The notes beneath the pieces were generated by a model. That model searched no databases and had not been told where the DNA came from. It saw nothing but the letters and a program-made list of their open reading frames with translations. A DNA stretch of 64,000 nt, taken from assembly GCF_014898815.1 (NCBI RefSeq), contig NW_026515541.1, positions 744,001 to 808,000 of the forward strand. Direction: 5' to 3'. Shown here piece by piece: positions 26,036 to 37,376 of the stretch; the first letter of the stretch is position 1, and each line of letters opens with the position of its first letter. Origin of the DNA: Panonychus citri. Lineage: Eukaryota > Arthropoda > Arachnida > Trombidiformes > Tetranychidae. Position numbers and translations under genes: made by a program.

Positions 26036-27313
26036 TTAGTTTCGATTTCGATTGGGAAACAATTTGTTTGCTGGTTTTCTCGTTGAGAAGACTCCTCTTC
26101 TGTAAGATGATTCGGTTGTTGATGTTGTGCTGGTTGTTGAACCTCGACCGCGACCTCGTCCAGGTCGAGGTGTGGTCGTTGTTGTTGATGTTGTTCGTGA
26201 TCTGGATGAAGATGAAGATGATGATTGTGAAGAAGAAGATGAAGAAGATGAACCTCGAGGTGCTGGAGCCTCGAAATCTGGAGGTGGGACACTTATTGGT
26301 TTCTTAATGAACGAAGGTAAAGTTGGCTTGGGTTTTGTAGTGTATCGAGCGGAGACCAACTTTCGTCGGGAGTTTCGAGGTACAAACAATTGGGTGAATC
26401 GATCTTCGGTGAAATGTGATTTTGGCCTTAAATCTTCTTGTTCGGCCAATTTAGCCTCAGTTTGTTTCTTTGCGTCAACAATTAACTCTCCATCAGTGAC
26501 CTTCTTTGCCGCTTGTTTATTTCCGCTTCCATCTTGATTTGATTCCTCAACATCGCCTTCAAATGATCGACCATCACCTCCATCATCATCTTCTGATTGA
26601 CAATTAACTAATTGTTGTGAAGTGATTAACAAGGTAATCAATAATAATCCGATAAATTTCCCTCTCTGATTAGAATGATTAAAAAAGTAATGAAAAAAAA
26701 AGTAAATTAGTTGATTAACTTTCCAATTGATTTTTTGACTCAACTTCATTGAAGGAAACTAATTGTTTCCATTTTAATTGTTTTCACATTTTAAATACAA
26801 ATGAAAAAGGAAATGATTGATTCAATTGAAATCAACTTGAGACGGACTTTTGATTAACTTAAATTGTTATTGATTAAGTTAATTGAAATGAGTAAACATT
26901 AACAACAGAAAAAAAAACTTATTCTTAAACTTTTCCTTCTTAACCATTAAATTAACAGTTGATTAAATTAAATTGTAAACTCTAATTGAAACACTAATCA
27001 ATGTCTCCCTTAAGGCTTTGTTGTTGATTAATCAAAAAGTAATTGTAACACAATTTAATCAATAACAGAAACAAAAACAGATCCAAACAATTTAAACCCG
27101 AAACTAAATTAACTTTTTTGTTTCTCCTTCTCTGATGTTAATTTGTTAATCTTAATGAACAGACAATCAACATTAACTATCAACAATCAGCTTAATTACT
27201 AATCTCAGGTTACATTTGATTACAAACAATATACATAAACACAATTAATCAGATAATCCAAATAGTGATTAAAAGTTAACACAATTAAAATCACTAATCA
27301 ATTTGCTTACCAT
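26036..27313 (-). CDS. Secreted Ser/Thr/Arg-rich protein, unknown function
   Basis: The large exon is 26665-26036. Its frame is open further upstream to 26749, but a good acceptor (tctaatcag) ends at 26666, and a donor at 27310 directly follows an ATG (27313-27311, aaaATG|gtaagc). Splicing them gives MRGKFIGLLLITLLITSQQLVNCQS, a clean signal peptide, which the unspliced start does not. The mature protein is about 185 residues: an acidic region (SEDDDGGDGRSFEGD), a basic middle (FVPRNSRRKLVSARYTTKP), a Pro-rich stretch, an uninterrupted Ser run, a Thr run, RPGRGRGRGST and a basic tail ending NRNRN. It could be an extracellular matrix, cuticle or salivary/silk-associated protein; no domain is recognised. 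The Ser run sits over a tca-type repeat and may vary in length. Confidence 0.75.
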
Positions 27314-28539
27314 TTTCAATCAGATGATCAATTAAAAACAATTAACTTCCAATAAGAGTGATAAACAATATTAATCCAAATATAAATTCACAATTTAAAT
27401 TGTAAAATTGTGAATCGTTGATGAAAAGATTGGCACTTTAATCACAATTTGATTGGAAACTCACAAAATTAACCCAATGGTTGACAGTAATTAATAGTAA
27501 CAATTAAGTAGAAGTAAACTAATTACAGAAAAAGGGTTTGTCCATTTGGTAATTAATTAAACTATATGAAGAGAAAAAAATCGCAAAAAAATATCAACAA
27601 TTAAGAGAATAAAAAAAAAGTTCTAACGTTAAGATGACGACGATTTGAAGCGAATGCAAAGTTATCGGTTTAACGAAGAGAAATAATTTTCGCTTCTTAA
27701 TCTAGATCATATTCGTGTTTGGTGTCGATTGAAACTGGTTATAACCTCTCCCAGCTCATCATCATCATCATCATCATCATGGCCCACCCTTAATTCATCT
27801 TCCAAGTCTCAAAATGTTGATCACTCTCTCTACCGATGGGTAACATTTTCCAAATGGCCTCTTTACCTTCATCTTGATCCTCATCTTAATCCTCATCTTT
27901 CATCCTTAATCTTTATCTTCATCTTCATCCTCCCTCCCTCTCTTTTCATCTTCATCTTAATCTTCATCCCATTTCCATTATTATTCCCTATCCATTATAT
28001 ATATTTTCATACGAAAATCAAGTTTACAACAATTTCTTAATCATTGTGACCACAAATCATAATCTTAATCATGATATTTAATTACCACGTGATTAGATTA
28101 TTAAGTTTTGTTTGATTTTTTTTTCTTCTTTTAAATATTAATCATAATCTGGTTTCGTCCGGTTTTTTTTTCCAACTCACAATTAAATTAGTTAGTTAAT
28201 TATATTATTCATTATTTATTATTATTATGATTATTGAGATGATGATAATTAAAATGGGTGGCAAAAGGATTAAGGTGGATCAAGGTGTTTATGTTGACTC
28301 AACCCTTACGAAAAAAATTACATTTAAATCACTTCAATGAACTGGATTAAAACTAATTTGGTTCGTGGATTGTTGGTAATCATTTAAATTGTTTCATTAT
28401 AATGATTAGTTATTTAGATGAAGATGAAATTAATTTAGATTGTTTTTTTCTTACTCTCTTTCTGTTAACAACAATTTAAATTTTACCTTTTCTGGTGACA
28501 ACAATTAACGACAAAGAGCCAAAAAACTTTATGTGTTTA
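27314..28539. other. Intergenic region
   Basis: Upstream DNA of the secreted Ser/Thr-rich gene. A (tca/atc)n tract at about 27758-27781 opens a frame beginning with Ser repeats that starts at a non-ATG codon and soon becomes pyrimidine-rich low complexity. I do not regard it as a gene. Confidence 0.5.
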
Positions 28540-29795
28540 AATTTGGTTGTTAATCAAGAATGAAATAAGACTTAATCAGCATAGAGGTTAATTAGTTTGA
28601 ATGGTTAATCAGTGAGTCATTAAAATTTCCGAATCTTGTTCGTGTTTCAAATAATCCGAATAAATTTTGATCGTTGATTGAGTTACGTTCATCGATACTA
28701 TTGAATGGACCATCGGCACTAAATCGTCCAGAATCGTCCTCTTGAAGTACAACGATAACGAATACAGTTAATTGCTGCCGATCGTTTCATAACTGTAGTT
28801 AAAAACAATCTTGTGGTTTTGATTATCAATTAATAGATTTGTTGTGTCCTCTCAACATCGACGCTCTACTTGACCAAGAAATCGTTAATCTTTCCAGTGG
28901 TCAAGCTCAACGTGTTGGGCTGTAAAGTTTACGAAATGAATTGTATCATCTTTACCGCTTCTCACTTAGTCTCTGGACATTTGGTGGACAAAAAAAGTAA
29001 AGAAGTTCTCAGCTCTTTGATTAACGATAATTCTGATATCATCTTGTAAAATGATGTTTAAGTTAAACCTTGAAAAGTTTCCGATTGAATATCGATAATA
29101 ATATTTGATCTGATTGTTGATGAGATTAGCGCTTTTTTAATTGCCTGAAACTATCATTTCCTACGATTTAAGCAGTTAAGTCAACTGATTATCACATCTT
29201 TGTTTAGATATTAATCAATGATCACATGAAATAGAAACTGCAATTAACATTCAAAGGCGTAGGTTAAGATATTCATCGGCAATTAAAACTTTAATTAATG
29301 AATCACTCAAATCGTGCTTTGGTATTTTAGGTCCAACTCTTGATTCCTTGACCAGCGACATTCGGGCAAATCTTGGAAAATTTTGGAAAATTATAAAAGT
29401 TGGTTGATTTTATTTACATAATATCGAAGCGCTTGAGTGTTTCTTGGAATCAACTCGAGGCAAGGGTGTGATCTTCTATTGTGATAAAATTCCCGACACT
29501 CCTCAGGAATCAAATTATCAGTTACAATTACCCTCGGGCCTTTTTTACAGGTTCGATTGATCGAGGTGATTTAAGTTGTTCGGTTGTTACTGGTCAGGTA
29601 ACTAGAGGTGCATTGGTCAACGGTGCTACAGGGGTCACTTTGGGTGTGGTTAGGACAGCAGTTGCGAATTTATCATATCGATAGAGATAAGATCTCCATG
29701 AGTTTCAACGTCATACTAATGAGGTAAATTGTCACAAGACACTTCAGCTGATCCATCAAGACAATCATTAACGGAATCGAAACAAAATCCTAATA
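28540..29795 (-). pseudogene. Decayed partial copy of the MAM/LDLa gene (inverted relative to its source)
   Basis: Read on the minus strand, pieces match the intact gene at 37377-45356 in order. 29795-29670 matches the LDLa/MAM junction near 42825-42955 (gattgtcttgatggatca is shared). 29670-29575 matches the Thr/Pro linker near 44795-44895. 29520-29395 matches the end of that exon near 44960-45070 (aaacactcaagcgcttcgat is shared). 28790-28600 matches the last exon near 45190-45360, and 28600-28540 the 3' UTR (aacctctatgctgattaagt is shared). Stops occur in frame, for example in the linker, and about 1.8 kb of MAM coding is missing between the first two pieces. The copy is not functional as a whole. 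Confidence 0.88.
28841..28925 (+). pseudogene. ABCE1 fragment (end of NBD2)
   Basis: Encodes [24 protein letters not shown] then a stop, matching the signature region of the ABCE1-like gene at 47830-49434 on the opposite strand. The ABC signature LSGGE has become LSSGQ. It lies inside what would be the last intron of the decayed MAM/LDLa copy, on the other strand. Confidence 0.85.
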
Positions 29796-32315
29796 AAAAT
29801 AGAAGAAAAAAATTTCTTTTCTTCATCAAATGTACTCTCCTTTTTTGTTTTCACTTTTCATTCTCATTCAAGATTAAGAGAAAAATTGAAAATTGAATCA
29901 TTAATTTTCTTACCTTAATCGTCCACCAGTTTGATATGATCGTTTACATGATCATCCATATCATCATCAACATAGAACGTCTTTAATATCAAATTTGGGT
30001 CTCTTCCAGTTCTCACTCAGATTTTTCATCGATTCGAATTATCTTAATATCAATTTAATCGTCTAATTAATAAATAATTACGCCATGGAATCCATTGCTT
30101 CTATCTATTTAGCTCATCAGAGCCTTCGATAGTTTCATATTATCAAATGTAACAGAACAAAAATTTAACAATTGATAAAATGACGACAACAATTAAAGAT
30201 TAATCAACTCGAAAAGTGAACACGATTTTTACACTAACATATAAATCACTCGATAGATGGAGCTATTGAAATATTAACGGAAAAAAGATTCAAGTTGAAA
30301 TTAAATGACAGAATTTTCTGAACGCCTTCCATTTTTATTGATCTCGAGATTATCTTTTAGTTTAATTGTTAATTTAACCGACTTTTTGTATCATTGAGAT
30401 CACGTGAAGATAATTTCCATCAGAATGGGATGAGAAATAAAAAAGTTCTGTCATGATTGAGTTTAACATTAGGTTCTATGGACAATGACGGGACTACGAG
30501 ATGATTGAGGTCAGAGTCCTGAAAATTCAATTTCTTGTAGTTCTTTTGACTGTTCAAAATTTAATCGATTAACAATTATATTAGATTAAGGATACGATAA
30601 TAAGAAAAAGAGAGAGAAAATTGATAGCTTTTGACCCTTAACCCCAATGACATTGGTTCTATTTTTCGTCATTGCAGATTTCGTTAAGCTATCGAGTGAT
30701 ATTTTGATATATTCGTAGCACTTTGGGTTCTTCAATGTTTGCACCAGAATTATGATTATTATTCACTGATTTTTGGGTGTTCATGTTCAAACGGAATTCA
30801 TTGGGTGATTAGTAGTTATGATAACAATTAAATCAACAATGAGGGTTGAATTTACTGATTGCTTGTTAAATGTTGAAAATAAAATGAATATGAATAAATG
30901 ATTCCAAAGGTTTGATTTACTTACAGTTGATTGTTATTCATAATCAGGTTTGACAATCACTTTGGCTTTTGGTGCTTAATTGCTTCGGGCAATTTAATGA
31001 CTCATCTATTAATATTAGTTTGATCAACTTGATATATAATATGAGACTTAACCTACACCTTGGAGTTAAATTGTTAATATCTTAATGGATATTCAACAGT
31101 TGAGTTAATTGTATCGGTAATAGATTCCTGGACTAATAAGACAGTTATTATCGATATGAATAAATCCAATCAATGATTATATCTAAAAATAATCACAATC
31201 AAATCAAATTATAAGCATCAACATAATGAAAACTCATATTGAGCAATTAGAGTTATCATGATTTAAGTTATTACTAAATGATTAAGTGAATTTGTTATAT
31301 TATTAGTTGATTGTTTAACTATTGAACGGAAATTTAATTTTATCTCTTAATCAACTTTTAATCAACAATGAAACAAGATCAAGTTGATTGACCAAATAAG
31401 TTGGACAGTTTCCGATTAAAATGACATATTGACCAATGGTCAAGTAACTTAGCACACAAATGCCAATGTTATTGATGCGAATGGAGAAAACAATTAAGTT
31501 TATCACAATTAAATTTAGATTCATTTCAATTCTCAGTGGGATGTTTAAAAATGATTACAATTTAATTTGATTGTAAACAAGAAAACATTATTATCAAAAT
31601 ATATCAAATATAATCAATGAAATTGAATTAATTGTAATCGAGGATAAATAAAAAGTTATCCTAATGGTTGATTGTTGTGATCATTAATGGATAACAATTC
31701 AACTCAACTAATCAACATCAACATAAACATCAACAATCAAACAAATGAAACAATTAAGGATAAACAGCAAGATAACATTCAGGTATCATTGATAAGGTCA
31801 ACAGGAAACGGAAATTCAACCTTATTTACTTAAGTCTCTATATATCATGTTAACCTTATGATCAACAATTTGTTCATGTCATAGTGATCAGAGTAAAATT
31901 ATCATGATGATGATGATTAAGTTAATCATGAAAACCTAAATTGCGCAGAAATTGACAATTCTTATGACGATAATATAAAAAAATATTCGAGTGATGAATC
32001 CGGAACTGGGAGGAGTTGATATTCTGAGGATGAGGATGGAGAAAAAAAAATGATGAGGATAAAAAATCATCTCTCATCATCTTTCATGATTAAACCAATT
32101 CAGTTATAGGAGATTCGATTCAGTTTTCAGTTCAATAATCAGTCATAAACTACACCTTGATTAAGAATCACAGACTTGTGATAATCTATTTTTTATTCCA
32201 ACAATTTAATCAATTTCTTTCAATTCTAATAATCTCAAGTAGAAAGGAAAAAAAGTTAAATCATTTGTTTTCGCCTCTTAATTGTTACAATCTAATACAT
32301 TTCCAACAAGTAGTT
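29796..32315. other. Intergenic region with one exon-like repeat
   Basis: AT-rich. Apart from the exon-like repeat at 30615-30780, nothing coding is supported. A TATA-like aatataaaa lies near 31972, upstream of the FIGVR-amide gene. Confidence 0.4.
30615..30780 (-). repeat. Exon-like dispersed repeat, copy A
   Basis: On the minus strand this resembles 34349-34515 on the plus strand, including an acceptor-like cag, a frame with VQTLKNPKCYEYIKISLDSL, and a trailing tract containing aagggtcaaaag. It looks like a decayed last exon with its 3' flank. The source gene is not in the window and I do not recognise it. Confidence 0.7.
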
Positions 32316-33826
32316 ATGGTTTACCATCAGCAATCCAGAGGAATGATTAAAACAACCACAATCACAATTGTTGCTTTGGTAGCGTTAATTAAAATTGTCT
32401 CATCAACGGTTAATAGTAATAATTTGCTTGAATCAAATGATTTACCAACAATTAACCAACGTCGGCCATTCGTTGATCAGGAAAGTAATAAATTGTACCG
32501 TTACATTATGGATCGATTTGCCCCATTCACGTTCACCCGAACACCGTGAGTAATTAACTAATTCACTTTAAATTGTCACCATCCTTTCATTATTTTATCC
32601 GTTTTATTACATTGGGAATGGTTTAATGTTTGATCATTAATGAAAATCATATTGATTTGGAAATTGTTGCTTAATTGTTTTGCTAGAAACTCTCAATCAA
32701 TCATGTCAGATTTTAGTACTTGTTAACTTGATCAAGTTTTCATTTTAATGTAAATTCATATATTCAATGAATTGAAATTCATGCTTCATGAGTTGATTCA
32801 GAATTCAAGATGTATTCAATGGCCATGATGATGACCAGTGGTCAGAATAGTGATATATATTCATTATATATATTGGATATTGGGGTTGAATTAATTATAA
32901 TGAAGTTGAGATCACAATTTAGATTTATTGGAATCAAATTAATAATAATTATTTGACCATTTTTTGATTGTAGTTTGATCAAAAGGTAATACAAACTAAA
33001 GGAGATATGATTTTAATAGGAGACATTTAAATTAGTAAACAATTTAAATTGTTATACAAAATATTACAATCTAAACAAATTAAGTTTACTTGACAATTAG
33101 CATAACAATCAACGAAAAAATTGGCTAGACTTTGATTCCAAATGATTAACCAGACAACAATTTATCAACCATGAATATTGTGTTTGCCTTAATTGCTTGT
33201 AATTCAATTGGTATTCAGATGGATCGAAAAGGTTAATCATAAATTGTCAAATGTCAGGGTGAAAAATTGATCAAATTCAATTGATTGTTGAAATTAAATT
33301 AACATAATTTCAAAAGTAAAGTGAACAATGAATGAGCTCAATTGATTAGCCTGATATTTAAATCAAGTTAATCAAAGAAAACAAAATCAACTGATCAGAA
33401 TAAATCTTAATCATGATAAGGTTTCAATATAACCTTAATAAAATCAATTGATGGTAATTTTAAATTCACTTTTTCATCAATCACGAAAATCAATTGATCA
33501 AAATTCATAACCTTACATATGAAAAGGAAAACCTTATTTACGAGTGAAAAAAGCAAAATCCCAAATAAACTAACAATTAACTCTAACAATTTACTTATTT
33601 GTTTCTTTCCTTTTCTTACTTTCACATTTTACTCAAACTGAATTAAATTTAATTCAGTCCCTTGGATGAATCAACAATTAGCTTGGCTGATTTCTTACGG
33701 AAGGAAAATCGATTCAAGAAAATGTATAACAACAATTACGATGATTTGATTCCAATTCCAAGTGATCATTACAATAAGAAAGATAATTCTGTTTACAAAG
33801 ATGCTTTTATCGGTGTAAGAGGGTGA
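32316..33826 (+). CDS. Precursor of a FIGVR-amide neuropeptide (tachykinin- or natalisin-like)
   Basis: Exons 32316-32545 and 33658-33826 join in phase (CC|T gives Pro) to a 132-residue precursor. ATG 32316 and ATG 32343 are both possible; the second gives a compact signal peptide MIKTTTITIVALVALIKIVSS, the first adds nine residues. Dibasic sites occur at QRR, FKK and NKK. After the last, the protein ends DNSVYKDAFIGVRG-stop. C-terminal Gly at the stop would give FIGVR-amide, fitting the invertebrate tachykinin consensus FxGxR-amide and also the looser natalisin FxxxR-amide. Arthropod tachykinin precursors usually hold several copies; here only one is seen. The intron is 1.1 kb. Function as a brain-gut or modulatory peptide is inferred from the motif alone. 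Confidence 0.75.
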
Positions 33827-34348
33827 TGATTAACTTTAATTGTTGGTCAGAATTAACTTACAATTTCATTGATAAATGTACATTAATAAATTCACAATAA
33901 ATTGTTGATTGTGGTAATCAAATTGAACAGAGAAATAATTAAATCGACCATTTGTTTTCCTTCATTTTTTGATTCCTTTTCATTTGTCTCATCTAAATTA
34001 TCATCATTATTGTAACAATCGAGTTTTTTTTTGATTTAATGAAAGATTCAAATTTAAATTGTGATGAATCAATTGATTATGATTTAACTAATTATTATAT
34101 TGTGTTCATTTCATCAAATAAAATGATTTCTTTTCAATTCTTAGTTTTAATTGTGAAACTTTTTTTAGACTGAGAGTCAATATTTTTCGGCACATATTCA
34201 GATTCGGATAACTAATAACCGGATGGGCCAAATAGTCGTCCTTTTGATTAATTAGAAAGTGACAGTTTCTAATTAAAGACCTCGTGATTGAGAATATGAT
34301 AATTAAGAAAACTATTCAGGGATAAAACTATCAATAATTGTTTTCAGT

Positions 34349-34515
34349 CAATTATATTACGATTCACGTTTTTTGATGCAAACATTGAGAAAGAACCTGA
34401 TGTGCTACAGAGACATCGAGACTCTCATTCGAAAGCTTTTTGAATTCTGCACCAATGAAAAATAGAAGCAATGTTTTAGGGGTCAAGGGTCAAAAGTTAT
34501 AATTTTTTAAAATTT
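34349..34515 (+). repeat. Exon-like dispersed repeat, copy B
   Basis: Begins after an acceptor-like tgttttcag and reads QLYYDSRFLMQTLRKNLMC then YRDIETLIRKLFEFCTNEK to a stop at about 34468-34470, followed by ggggtcaagggtcaaaag. The inverted partner is 30615-30780. The open, codon-like reading in this copy and the similar peptide in the other suggest a duplicated terminal exon. Confidence 0.65.
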
Positions 34516-34980
34516 TCTTTCTTTTCTTTTCTTTTGACGGAAATTCCAGATTATCTGATAGTTGATTCCAGTTTTTCTCCAGGTGAACAGGTGAACATCT
34601 TGATTAATACACAAAATCGATTAAGAAAAGATTGATTTTCGTCAGTTGTAGTTGATTAAGCAAAGATGACAAATACTAGAAATTATCTCAACAATTTTTG
34701 ATTGGTCAAACCTGAGAAAGAATTAAATCAAACACAAAAGTTGATCATTGATTTTTCTTGACTCTAAAGGTGAAAATCTCTTTTTTGTGTCTTTTTATAA
34801 TTGGTTTGAACTTAGACGACTTTATTTTGGTAAAGCTCAGAGAGAAATTTCGTTTCGTATACTAAGATTTCGAACTGAAACTAACCTTGATAACTCAGAT
34901 CAAAAGTGAAAGAAACAAACCGGCATACACTTTCCCTAATGACTATCGCAATATGGTCACTTGAGTCTTATTTTTTTAAG

Positions 34981-35064
34981 TGACCTTGAGATTAAAATGA
35001 CCTTGAATCTTCACCTCAATGAGCTCTTTATGCTCTAGCAAAGCTTAGATGCAAGTGACCTTGA
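34981..35064 (-). promoter_or_regulatory. Three TCAAGGTCA nuclear-receptor-type half-sites
   Basis: tgaccttga occurs at 34981-34989, 34998-35006 and 35056-35064; its complement TCAAGGTCA is the extended half-site bound by FTZ-F1/SF-1 and ERR family receptors. Three exact copies in 84 bp on one strand stand out, but no promoter is identified nearby. Confidence 0.3.
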
Positions 35065-35964
35065 ATTGACCCTAGTTGTCGTTATTCGTCTTTCACTATC
35101 TTCTAGTATAACTTTGGCGCAAAATGGCCAAATTGGTTCGAATTTATTTTTTGGTTGTTTTTTCATAATGAGAGAGTAAAAAATTGATAAAATCGCTCAA
35201 AGTCATCAATTTCTCACAAATTAGCTTAAATTTTTTAAGATTCTAGTTTGAAAGTTGTCTTCAGCTCTGGATAAATTCACGCTATGTGTTAAACCAGAAG
35301 AGTTGGACATTTGAAATGTATCGGCATAAAATCTGACAGGCCATAGAAAATTATGTAGAAAAAATTTCTGGTAAAAATAATAGATTTAAAAAGATATTGA
35401 ACTTTACTTTTTGAATTGAAGTTGCAAGAAAAGCTCTATTAAAATGGTATATGGATTTGATTATCAACGTAATTGATCAATTGGTCAAACTGTAATACAG
35501 CCAAAGACTTTGAGTTTACAACCACTTTCTTAATCATTTGCGCTGTTAATGATAATCAATTAAAGATAACTTTTGATATCTAATTAGTTTACCATTTTAA
35601 TACTATCATTCTTTATTCTTAATTTCAACTCGAAATCGACAATTAATAAGGACCATGTCAACCCTAAAACCGACATCCTCCAAATTGAAAATAAGCAAGA
35701 TTTATTGATAGAAGCTTTGAAAAAACTCAGTTTTTTAAATGTCCATAAAGTTTGATTAGGCCACAATCAGCAATCGAAGTTTTTTGATTTGGGTCATAAT
35801 ACGTACACTAAACTAAATTTTGTCGTGATGTACAATCTGTAACAAGTTTTTGTACAATACCCCACGTCAGTTAAACGTTGGAAACCTTTTGACCATTAAC
35901 CCCCAGCCAATCTTTTTCCTCTGATCTGTCGTCATAATTAAGACCTAATCATTGGTCTCCATCT

Positions 35965-36396
35965 TTGATCACCATAATAGTAACCTTTAAACCATATGTT
36001 TCACTTGTCATAACCAGTCGTAACCTTGTTACGCTGTACTTTCGCCTCAAATGTAACGATCTTGATCGATACGACTTTTATCCTGAGAGTACTTTCTGTT
36101 CTTGGTACTTTACCATACTTTCAACCAATTTACCCTCAAAAAATTGCTTAGGTTTCAACTACGTATTGACTGATCTCTACACAAGACATAATAAAGTTCA
36201 TTACCTAAGGTCAAGGGTTTTACAAATTATTATTATAACTACTAGAAGCATTGAAATATTTCCCAAAGTCAATTTAATTACACGCGATCATGTTGGTCGC
36301 CCTTTCTATTTCTTAAATCATGTTTCAAACATCTCGTTGTTTGTTACATTAAAGCTTTCTGATGTTATCTTTATCAATACTACGCGATTCTATTGA
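35965..36396 (+). other. Stop-free stretch of 143 codons without any ATG; unknown
   Basis: A frame of 143 codons in AT-rich DNA is longer than chance would usually give, but it opens at TTG and contains no methionine. The translation (for example PESTFCSWYFTILSTNLPSK) shows no domain I know. It could be an exon of an unrecognised gene or a remnant of inserted DNA. Confidence 0.25.
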
Positions 36397-37376
36397 TTGT
36401 TTATTCAACTGTCACAATCAGTGGTATAATCAATGAGATACAATTAACATAATTGTTTATCTATCCAACTTTGTATTTACCTATGTAAGTGATACTCATA
36501 ATCAGGTTAGCAATTAACAACAGTTGATTGCTGACGATTTCTAGACCTTACCAATATTGATTTGTGCCTTTTAATAATCAACTAATCACATTATTCTTGA
36601 GGATAATAATGAAAGGTGACAATTTAAAGTTGCAGTTAAAATTAACAGTTGAGTTTAATTGATTAACGTTTTGACTTGTTAATTGGTTAATTAACTCCAA
36701 ATGGTTGATAACAATCAACTCATTTTATATTTGATTAATATCTGATTGATTTAAATACTAGATTTCAAGTTTGATAATTAAATTTTCGACAGCAGTGTAA
36801 ATGTTAACAATTAACTGATTAAATGATTTATTTATGATGCAAATTAGCTGCTAAATATTAATTAATTGTATTGTAAAACAATTAATAATATAATGTTAAG
36901 ATAAAAAATTAGGTTTTATTAATCAGTTGATTGTCTAACCAATTTAATTGTAGTAATTAATATCAATGGGGTAACGAATTGATGTAACCTTGATTTAGCA
37001 CTGATTATGTGATTGTTGTTACAATTTAGTTGATAATTTAATGATAATCTGTTTTTATTAGGGGATGAATTGATTGGATTAGTTAATTGTTCCAATCAAA
37101 GTCAATTGATCAATTATTATCATTAAAAACGCCTCTAATTTAGTTAATAATGAGTAAAAAAATTTGATTTAGTAAATAAATAAACAAATTGTTAACAATT
37201 AACTATCGGAAAATTTTCATTTCTTGCAATATCATGAAGTCAAATTAAGCATTTAATTGTTCAATTAATAAAAAATCACTTTCATTAGGAACATCATTGT
37301 AATTAACTAATTTTAATGTATTTTGTTAATAAATTTTAAATCAAATTTTTATTTTAATATTATCATGTTAATCAAC

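Larger units (their letters stand above)
33827..37376. other. Intergenic region with remnants
   Basis: From about 34.15 to 36.4 kb the sequence is less dominated by caattaa words than its surroundings and holds an exon-like repeat, a stop-free stretch and repeated TGACCTTGA words, suggesting old inserted or gene-derived DNA. From 36.4 to 37.37 kb it is ordinary AT-rich upstream DNA of the MAM/LDLa gene. Confidence 0.45.

Noticed and set aside
26068..26537. Plus frames of 79 and 136 codons opposite the Ser/Thr-rich gene
   Set aside because: Antisense shadows of the minus-strand exon, which has the signal peptide and better composition.
27729..28040. 103-codon plus frame starting with Ser repeats
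   Set aside because: Non-ATG start, trinucleotide repeat, then pyrimidine-rich low complexity; no domain or splice partner.
29481..29684. 67-codon plus frame
   Set aside because: Antisense of the decayed MAM/LDLa copy, just as the frame at 44732-44923 is antisense of the intact linker.
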